DNA of 64,000 bases from Paragordius varius. Its lineage: Eukaryota; Nematomorpha. Position 1 is the first letter of the stretch. Every line of letters begins with the position of its first letter. The notes under the pieces are model-generated. The model was not told where the DNA came from and did not search any database. It saw nothing but the letters and a program-made list of their open reading frames with translations. The position numbers and the translations under genes were made by a program. Location: NCBI GenBank assembly GCA_964247055.1, contig OZ176056.1:9238001-9302000 (forward strand). The letters are read 5' to 3'. Of this stretch, positions 54,011-64,000 are shown piece after piece.

Positions 54011-57000
54011 ACAATCAAGTTATGTTGCCCAATAACTTTTTAGTGTTTCCAACAATAAAACATATATTTTTATCAATCAAATAATTTTTCCCACAATCAA
54101 AATAGTTGCCTAATAACTTTTTAGTGTTTTCAACAATCAAACATATATTTTTATCAATCAAATAATTTTTCCAACAATCAAAATATGTTGCCCAATAGCT
54201 TTTTAGTGTTTCCAACAATCAAACATATATTTTCAACATTCAAATAATTTTTCCAACAATCAAAATATGTTGCCCAATAACTTTTTAGTGTTTCCAACAA
54301 TCAAACATATATTTTTATCAATCAAATAATTTTTCCAACAATCAAAATATGTTGCCCAATAACTTTTTAGTGTTTCCAACAATCAAACATATATTTTTAT
54401 CAACAAATAATTTTTCCAATAATCAAAATATGTTGCCCAATAACTTTTTAGTGTTTCCAACAATCAAACATATATTTTTATCAATCAAATAATTTTTCCA
54501 ACAATTAAAATATGTTGCCCAATAACATTTTAGTGTTTCCAACAATCAAACATATATTTTTATCAATCAAATAATTTTTCCAACAATCAAAATATGTTGC
54601 CCAATAACTTTTTAGTGTTTCCAACAATCAAACATATATTTTTATCAATCAAATAATTTTTCCAACAATCAAGTTATGTTGCCCAATAACTTTTTAGTGT
54701 TTCCAACAATCAAACATATATTTTATCAATCAAATAATTTTTCCAACAATCAAGTTATGTTGCCCAATAACTTTTTAGTGTTTCCAACAATCAAACATAT
54801 ATTTTTATCAACAAATAATTTTTCCAATAATCAAAATATGTTGCCCAATAACATTTTAGTGTTTCCAACAATCAAACATATATTTTTATCAATCAAATAA
54901 TTTTTCCAACAATCAAAATATGTTGCCCAATAACTTTTTAGTGTTTCCAACAATCACATATATTTTTATCAATCAAATAATTTTTCCAACAATCAAGTTA
55001 TGTTGCCCAATAACTTTTTAGTGTTTCCAACAATCAAACATATATTTTTATCAATCAAATAATTTTTCCAACAATCAAAATATGTTGCCCAATAACTTTT
55101 TAGTGTTTCCAACAATCAAACATATATTTTTATCAACAAATAATTTTTCCAATAATCAAAATATGTTGCCCAATAACATTTTAGTGTTTCCAACAATCAA
55201 ACATATATTTTTATCAATCAAATAATTTTTCCAACAATCAAAATATGTTGCCCAATAACTTTTTAGTGTTTCCAACAATCAAACATATATTTTTATCAAT
55301 CAAATAATTTTTCCAACAATCAAGTTATGTTGCCCAATAACTTTTTAGTGTTTCCAACAATAAAACATATATTTTCAACATTCAAATAATTTTTCCAACA
55401 ATCAAAATATGTTGCCCAATAACTTTTTAGTGTTTCCAACAATCAAACATATATTTTTATCAATCAAATAATTTTTCCAACAATCAAGTTATGTTGCCCA
55501 ATAACTTTTTAGTGTTTCCAACAATCAAACATATATTTTTATCAATCAAATAATTTTTCCAACAATCAAAATTTGTTGCCCAAAATATTTTTAATGTTTC
55601 CAACAATCAAACATATATTTTTATCAATCAAATAATTTTTCCAACAATTAAAATATGTTGCCCAATAACATTTTAGTGTTTCCAACAATCAAACATATAT
55701 TTTTATCAATCAAATAATTTTTCCAACAATCAAGTTATGTTGCCCAATAGCTTTTTAGTGTTTCCAACAATCAAACATATATTTTCAACATTCAAATAAT
55801 TTTTCCAACAATCAAAATATGTTGCCCAATAACTTTTTAGTGTTTCCAACAATCAAACATATATTTTTATCAATCAAATAATTTTTAGAACAATCATAAT
55901 ATGTTGCCCAATAACTTTTTAGTGTTTCCAACAATCAAACATATATTTTCAACATTCAAATAATTTTTCCAATAATCAAAATATGTTGCCCAATAACTTT
56001 ATAGTGTTTCCAACAATCAAACATATATTTTTATCAATCAAATAATTTTTACAACAATCAAAATAAGTTGCCCAATAACTTTTTAGTGTTTCCAACAATC
56101 AAACATATATTTTTATCAATCAAATAATTTTTAGAACAATCAAAATATGTTGCCCAATAACATTTTAGTGTTTCCAACAATCAAACATATATTTTCAATC
56201 AAATAATTTTTCCAACAATCAAGTTATGTTGCCCAATAACTTTTTAGTGTTTCCAACAATAAAACATATATTTTTATCAATCAAATAATTTTTCCAAAAA
56301 TCAAAATATGTTGCCCAATAACTTTTCAGTGTTTCCAACAATCAAACATATATTTTTATCAATCAAATAATTTTTCCAACAATCAAGTTATGTTGCCCAA
56401 TAACTTTTTAGTGTTTCCAACAATAAAACATATATTTTTATCAATCAAATAATTTTTCCAACAATTAAAATATGTTGCCCAATAACTTTTTAGTGTTTCC
56501 AACAATCAAACATATATTTTCAACATTCAAATAATTTTTCCAATAATCAAAATATGTTGCCCAATAACTTTATAGTGTTTCCAACAATCAAACATATATT
56601 TTTATCAATCAAATAATTTTTCCCACAATCAAAATAGTTGCCTAATAACTTTTTAGTGTTTTCAACAATCAAACATATATTTTTATCAATCAAATAATTT
56701 TTCCAACAATCAAAATATGTTGCCTAAAAACTTTTTAGTGTTTCCAACAATCAAACATATATTTTCAATCAAATAATTTTTCCAACAATCAAGATATGTT
56801 GCCCAATAACTTTTTAGTGTTTCCAACAATCAAACCTATATTTTTATCAATCAAATAATTTTTCCAATAATCAAAATATGTTGCCCAATAACTTTTTAGT
56901 GTTTTCAACAATTAAACATATATTTTTATCAATCAAATAATTTTTCCAACAATCAAAATATGTTGCCCAATAACATTTTAGTGTTTTCAACTATTAAACA

Positions 57001-58093
57001 TATATTTTTATAACTTTTTAGTGTTTCCAACAATCAAACATATATTTTTATCAATCAAATAATTTTTACAAAAATCAAAATATATTGCCCAATAACTTTT
57101 TAGTGTTTCCAACAATCAAACATATATTTTCAACATTCAAATAATTTTTCCAACAATCAAAATATGTTGCCCAATAACTTTTTAGTGTTTCCAACAATCA
57201 AACATATATTTTTATCAATCAAATAATTTTTCCAACAATCAAAATATGTTGCCCAATAACATTTTAGTGTTTTCAACTATTAAACATATATTTTTATAAC
57301 TTTTTAGTGTTTCCAACAATCAAACATATATTTTTATCAATCAAATAATTTTTACAAAAATCAAAATATATTGCCCAATAACTTTTTAGTGTTTCCAACA
57401 ATCAAACATATATTTTCAACATTCAAATAATTTTTCCAACAATCAAAATATGTTGCCCAATAACCTTTTAGTGTTTCCAACAATCAAACATATATTTTTA
57501 TCAATCAAATAATTTTTACAAAAATCAAAATATATTGCCCAATAACTTTTTAGTGTTTCCAACAATCAAACATATATTTTTATCAATCAAATAATTTTTC
57601 CAATAATCAAAATATGTTGCCTAATAACTTTTTAGTGTTTCCAACAATCAAACATATATTTTTATCAATCAAATAATTTTTACAACAATCAAAATAAGTT
57701 GCCCAATAACTTTTTAGTGTTTCCAACAATCAAACATATATTTTCAACATTCAAATAATTTTTCCAACAATCAAAATATGTTGCCCAATAACCTTTTAGT
57801 GTTTCCAACAATCAAACATATATTTTTATCAATCAAATAATTTTTACAAAAATCAAAATATATTGCCCAATAACTTTTTAGTGTTTCCAACAATCAAACA
57901 TATATTTTTATCAATCAAATAATTTTTCCAATAATCAAAATATGTTGCCCAATAACTTTTTAGTGTTTCCAACAATCAAACATATATTTTTATCAATCAA
58001 ATAATTTTTACAACAATCAAAATAAGTTGCCCAATAACTTTTTAGTGTTTCCAACAATCAAACATATATTTTCAACATTCAAATAATTTTTCC
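54011..58093 (+). repeat. Satellite domain: consensus-like units with CAACATTC variants
   Basis: The variant mix returns to that of the left edge of the window: CCCAATAAC with GTGTTTCCAAC, TTCAACATTCAAATAA, CAAGTTATGTTGCCC and CCACAATCAAAATAGTTGCC. The haplotype of 880-1020 recurs at about 56715-56855. Half-length units occur near 57010 and 57297, where TTTTTATAACTTTTTAG shows loss of about 42 bp. Confidence 0.8.
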
Positions 58094-61000
58094 AACAATC
58101 AAAATATGTTGCCCAATAACTTTTTAGTGTTTCCAACAATCAAACATATATTTTCAACATTCAAATAATTTTTCCAACAATCAAAATATGTTGCCCAATA
58201 ACTTTTTAGTGTTTCCAACAATCAAACATATATTTTTATCAATCAAATAATTTTTCCAATAATCAAAATATGTTGCCTAATAACTTTTTAGTGTTTCCAA
58301 CAATCAAACATATATTTTCAACATTCAAATAATTTTTCCAACAATCAAAATATGTTGCCCAATAACTTTTTAGTGTTTCCAACAATCAAACATATATTTT
58401 TATCAATCAAATAATTTTTCCAATAATCAAAATATGTTGCCTAATAACTTTTTAGTGTTTCCAACAATCAAACATATATTTTTATCAATCAAATAATTTT
58501 TCCAATAATCAAAATATGTTGCCTAATAACTTTTTAGTGTTTCCAACAATCAAACATATATTTTCAACATTCAAATAATTTTTCCAACAATCAAAATATG
58601 TTGCCCAATAACTTTTTAGTGTTTCCAACAATCAAACATATATTTTTATCAATCAAATAATTTTTCCAATAATCAAAATATGTTGCCCAATAACTTTTTA
58701 CTGTTTCCAACAATCAAACATATATTTTCAACATTCAAATAATTTTTCCAACAATCAAAATATGTTGCCCAATAACTTTTTAGTGTTTCCAACAATCAAA
58801 CATATATTTTTATCAATCAAATAATTTTTCCAACAATCAAAATATGTTGCCCAATAACTTTTTAGTGTTTCCAACAATCAAACATATATTTTTATCAATC
58901 AAATAATTTTTCCAATAATCAAAATATGTTGCCCAATAACTTTTTAGTGTTTCCAACAATCAAACATATATTTTTATCAATCAAATAATTTTTCCAACAA
59001 TTAAAATATGTTGCCCAATAACATTTTAGTGTTTCCAACAATCAAACATATATTTTTATCAATCAAATAATTTTTCCAACAATCAAGTTATGTTGCCCAA
59101 TAGCTTTTTAGTGTTTCCAACAATCAAACATATATTTTCAACATTCAAATAATTTTTCCAACAATCAAAATATGTTGCCCAATAACTTTTTAGTGTTTCC
59201 AACAATCAAACATATATTTTTATCAATCAAATAATTTTTCCAAAAATCAAAATATGTTGCCCAATAACTTTTCAGTGTTTCCAACAATCAAACATATATT
59301 TTTATCAATCAAATAATTTTTCCAACAATCAAGTTATGTTGCCCAATAACTTTTTAGTGTTTCCAACAATAAAACATATATTTTTATCAATCAAATAATT
59401 TTTCCAACAATTAAAATATGTTGCCCAATAACATTTTAGTGTTTCCAACAATCAAACATATATTTTTATCAATCAAATAATTTTTCCCACAATCAAAATA
59501 GTTGCCTAATAACTTTTTAGTGTTTTCAACAATCAAACATATATTTTTATCAATCAAATAATTTTTCCAACAATCAAAATATGTTGCCTAAAAACTTTTT
59601 AGTGTTTCCAACAATCAAACATATATTTACAATCAAATAATTTTTCCAACAATCAAGATATGTTGCCCAATAACTTTTTAGTGTTTCCAACAATCAAACC
59701 TATATTTTTATCAATCAAATAATTTTTCCAACAATCAAGTTATGTTGCCCAATAACTTTTTAGTGTTTCCAACAATCAAACATATATTTTTATCAATCAA
59801 ATAATTTTTCCAACAATCAAAATATGTTGCCCAATAACTTTTTAGTGTTTCCAACAATCAAACATATATTTTTATCAATCAAATAATTTTTCCAACAATC
59901 AAAATATGTTGCCCAATAACATTTTAGTGTTTTCAACTATTAAACATATATTTTTATAACTTTTTAGTGTTTCCAACAATCAAACATATATTTTTATCAA
60001 TCAAATAATTTTTACAAAAATCAAGTTATGTTGCCCAATAACTTTTTAGTGTTTCCAACAATCAAACATATATTTTCAACATTCAAATAATTTTTCCAAC
60101 AATCAAAATATGTTGCCCAATAACCTTTTAGTGTTTCCAACAATCAAACATATATTTTTATCAATCAAATAATTTTTACAAAAATCAAAATATATTGCCC
60201 AATAACTTTTTAGTGTTTCCAACAATCAAACATATATTTTTATCAATCAAATAATTTTTACAACAATCAAAATAAGTTGCCCAATAACTTTTCAGTATTT
60301 CCAACAATCAAACATATATTTTCAACATTCAAATAATTTTTCCAACAATCAAAATATGTTGCCCAATAACTTTTTAGTGTTTCGAACAATCAAACATATA
60401 TTTTTATCAATCAAATAATTTTTCTAACAATCAAAATATGTTGCCCAATAACTTTTCAGTATTTCCAACAATCAAACATATATTTTTATCAATCAAATAA
60501 TTTTTCCAACAATCAAAATATGTTGCCCAATAACTTTTTAGTGTTTCCAACAATCAAACATATATTTTTATCAATCAAATAATTTTTCCAACAATCAAAA
60601 TATGTTGCCCAATAACTTTTCAGTATTTCCAACAATCAAACATATATTTTCAACATTCAAATAATTTTTCCAACAATCAAAATATGTTGCCCAATAACTT
60701 TTTAGTGTTTCGAACAATCAAACATATATTTTTATCAATCAAATAATTTTTCTAACAATCAAAATATGTTGCCCAATAACTTTTTAGTGTTTCCAACATT
60801 CAAACATATATTTTTATCAATCAAATAATTTTTCCAACAATCAAAATATGTTGCCTAATAACTTTTTAGTGTTTCCAACAATCAAACATATATTTTTATC
60901 AATCAAATAATTTTTACAACAATCAAAATATGTTGCTTAATAACTTTTTAGTGTTTCCAACAATCAAACATATATTTTTATCAATCTAATTTTTCCAACA

Positions 61001-64000
61001 ATCAAAATATGTTGCCTAATAACTTTTTAGTGTTTCTAACAATCAAACATATATTTTTATCAATCAAATAATTTTTCCAACAATCAAAATATGTTGCCCA
61101 ATAACTTTTTAGTGTTTTCAACAATTAAACATATATTTTTATCAATCAAATAATTTTTCCAACAATCAAAATTTGTTGCCCAAAATATTTTTAATGTTTC
61201 CAACAATCAAACATATATTTTCAACATTCAAATAATTTTTACAACAATCAAAATATGTTGCTTAATAACTTTTTAGTGTTTCCAACAATCAAACATATAT
61301 TTTTATCAATCTAATTTTTCCAACAATCAAAATATGTTGCCTAATAACTTTTTAGTGTTTCGAACAATCAAACATATATTTTTATCAATCAAATAATTTT
61401 TCTAACAATCAAAATATGTTGCCCAATAACTTTTCAGTATTTCCAACATTCAAACATATATTTTTATCAATCAAATAATTTTTCCAACAATCAAAATATG
61501 TTGCCTAATAACTTTTTAGTGTTTCCAACAATCAAACATATATTTTTATCAATCAAATAATTTTTACAACAATCAAAATATGTTGCTTAATAACTTTTTA
61601 GTGTTTCCAACAATCAAACATATATTTTTATCAATCTAATTTTTCCAACAATCAAAATATGTTGCCTAATAACTTTTTAGTGTTTCGAACAATCAAACAT
61701 ATATTTTTATCAATCAAATAATTTTTCTAACAATCAAAATATGTTGCCCAATAACTTTTTAGTGTTTCCAACAATCAAACATATATTTTCAACATTCAAA
61801 TAATTTTTCCAACAATCAAAATATGTTGCCCAATAACTTTTTAGTGTTTCCAACAATCAAACATATATTTTTATCAATCAAATAATTTTTCCAATAATCA
61901 AAATATGTTGCCTAATAACTTTTTAGTGTTTCCAACAATCAAACATATATTTTCAACATTCAAATAATTTTTCCAACAATCAAAATATGTTGCCCAATAA
62001 CTTTTTAGTGTTTCCAACAATCAAACATATATTTTTATCAATCAAATAATTTTTCCAATAATCAAAATATGTTGCCTAATAACTTTTTAGTGTTTCCAAC
62101 AATCAAACATATATTTTTATCAATCAAATAATTTTTCCAATAATCAAAATATGTTGCCTAATAACTTTTTAGTGTTTCCAACAATCAAACATATATTTTC
62201 AACATTCAAATAATTTTTCCAACAATCAAAATATGTTGCCCAATAACTTTTTAGTGTTTCCAACAATCAAACATATATTTTTATCAATCAAATAATTTTT
62301 CCAATAATCAAAATATGTTGCCCAATAACTTTTTACTGTTTCCAACAATCAAACATATATTTTCAACATTCAAATAATTTTTCCAACAATCAAAATATGT
62401 TGCCCAATAACTTTTTAGTGTTTCCAACAATCAAACATATATTTTTATCAATCAAATAATTTTTCCAACAATCAAAATATGTTGCCCAATAACTTTTTAG
62501 TGTTTCCAACAATCAAACATATATTTTTATCAATCAAATAATTTTTCCAATAATCAAAATATGTTGCCCAATAACTTTTTAGTGTTTCCAACAATCAAAC
62601 ATATATTTTTATCAATCAAATAATTTTTCCAACAATTAAAATATGTTGCCCAATAACATTTTAGTGTTTCCAACAATCAAACATATATTTTTATCAATCA
62701 AATAATTTTTCCAACAATCAAGTTATGTTGCCCAATAGCTTTTTAGTGTTTCCAACAATCAAACATATATTTTCAACATTCAAATAATTTTTCCAACAAT
62801 CAAAATATGTTGCCCAATAACTTTTTAGTGTTTCCAACAATCAAACATATATTTTTATCAATCAAATAATTTTTCCAAAAATCAAAATATGTTGCCCAAT
62901 AACTTTTCAGTGTTTCCAACAATCAAACATATATTTTTATCAATCAAATAATTTTTCCAACAATCAAGTTATGTTGCCCAATAACTTTTTAGTGTTTCCA
63001 ACAATAAAACATATATTTTTATCAATCAAATAATTTTTCCAACAATTAAAATATGTTGCCCAATAACATTTTAGTGTTTCCAACAATCAAACATATATTT
63101 TTATCAATCAAATAATTTTTCCCACAATCAAAATAGTTGCCTAATAACTTTTTAGTGTTTTCAACAATCAAACATATATTTTTATCAATCAAATAATTTT
63201 TCCAACAATCAAAATATGTTGCCTAAAAACTTTTTAGTGTTTCCAACAATCAAACATATATTTACAATCAAATAATTTTTCCAACAATCAAGATATGTTG
63301 CCCAATAACTTTTTAGTGTTTCCAACAATCAAACCTATATTTTTATCAATCAAATAATTTTTCCAACAATCAAGTTATGTTGCCCAATAACTTTTTAGTG
63401 TTTCCAACAATCAAACATATATTTTTATCAATCAAATAATTTTTCCAACAATCAAAATATGTTGCCCAATAACTTTTTAGTGTTTCCAACAATCAAACAT
63501 ATATTTTTATCAATCAAATAATTTTTCCAACAATCAAAATATGTTGCCCAATAACATTTTAGTGTTTTCAACTATTAAACATATATTTTTATAACTTTTT
63601 AGTGTTTCCAACAATCAAACATATATTTTTATCAATCAAATAATTTTTACAAAAATCAAGTTATGTTGCCCAATAACTTTTTAGTGTTTCCAACAATCAA
63701 ACATATATTTTCAACATTCAAATAATTTTTCCAACAATCAAAATATGTTGCCCAATAACCTTTTAGTGTTTCCAACAATCAAACATATATTTTTATCAAT
63801 CAAATAATTTTTACAAAAATCAAAATATATTGCCCAATAACTTTTTAGTGTTTCCAACAATCAAACATATATTTTTATCAATCAAATAATTTTTACAACA
63901 ATCAAAATAAGTTGCCCAATAACTTTTCAGTATTTCCAACAATCAAACATATATTTTCAACATTCAAATAATTTTTCCAACAATCAAAATATGTTGCCCA
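58094..64000 (+). repeat. Tandem duplication, 3635-bp period, second copy cut by window edge
   Basis: The stretch from 58094 repeats from 61729 with a constant shift of 3635 bp, to the end of the window. Markers are TTTTTACTG (58694 and 62329), CCCAATAGC (59096 and 62731), ATATATTTACAATC (59621 and 63256) and TTCAGTATTTCC (60291 and 63926). The match starts where the upstream sequence differs (CCAAC at 58092 against CTAAC at 61727). The second copy would end near 65363 if complete. Confidence 0.87.

Larger units (their letters stand above)
27090..64000 (+). repeat. 82-bp satellite array, right block
   Basis: This continues the left block in the same orientation and in register: the monomer broken by the transposon at 24530 resumes at 27090 after the duplicated TAA. 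It runs to the window edge with no other interruption, so the array extends beyond the window. About 450 units are present. Variant families differ from those on the left (GTTATCTTG, ATATATTGCC, GTCCATTAAC, TTAAGCATAT), and two very large near-identical tandem duplications lie here, with a third, smaller one. Short open frames, for example at 33360-33665 on the plus strand and 54015-54218 on the minus strand, are three or so satellite units read through and show no protein features. Confidence 0.97.

Noticed and set aside
54015-54218. Minus-strand open frames here and at 33834-34037
   Set aside because: Reverse-strand translation of the same satellite (repeating KSYWATYFDCWKNYLI), with no independent support.
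1-64000. Calling the array a functional centromere
   Set aside because: Sequence alone cannot show this; no known centromere-protein box was recognised, and other heterochromatic satellites look alike.
1-64000. Telomeric repeat or replication origin
   Set aside because: No short G-rich telomere unit is present, and the AT-richness is uniform, so no origin can be singled out.

Overview
This window is almost entirely one tandem satellite array. The repeat unit is an 82-bp, AT-rich monomer (A 32, T 31, C 15, G 4 in the consensus read here). It runs head to tail in one orientation from base 1 to 24530 and again from 27090 to 64000, about 61.4 kb and roughly 750 copies. I see no protein-coding gene, tRNA, rRNA or CRISPR array. 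The short open frames scattered through the array are translations of the satellite itself and should not be annotated as genes.

The sequence is eukaryotic: a megasatellite-scale array of pericentromeric or heterochromatic type, carrying cut-and-paste DNA transposon fossils. The very low GC and the TTAA-target (piggyBac-like) miniature elements would fit an AT-rich invertebrate such as an insect, but nothing here fixes the species.

The only interruption is a 2559-bp non-autonomous DNA transposon at 24531-27089. It has 5'-CACTG ends, terminal inverted repeats of about 350-370 bp, and a 3-bp TAA target-site duplication. Two copies of a second, shorter element (564 and 582 bp), in the same orientation and each flanked by TTAA, sit inside it. 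A 141-bp stretch of array at 27488-27628 matches both flanks exactly and lacks the insert, so the ends and the target duplication can be read directly.

The array is a patchwork of sequence-variant domains: CAACATTC-type units at about 1.2-13.4 kb and 54.2-64 kb; GTGTATTAAC units at 4.4-13.4 kb; shortened TTTTAACAATC units at 17.8-24.5 kb; GTTATCTTG units at 20.5-34.4 kb; ATATATTGCC and AAAACATTCATA units at 34.6-36.9 kb; GTCCATTAAC units at 42.8-53.9 kb. Superimposed on these are recent large tandem duplications with periods of 902, 1311, 2433, 3024 and 3635 bp, and runs of 164-bp dimers. The pattern is that expected of satellite evolution by unequal exchange and amplification. I found no new gene system; the informative parts are the dated insertion, the half-unit structure of the monomer and the layered duplications.
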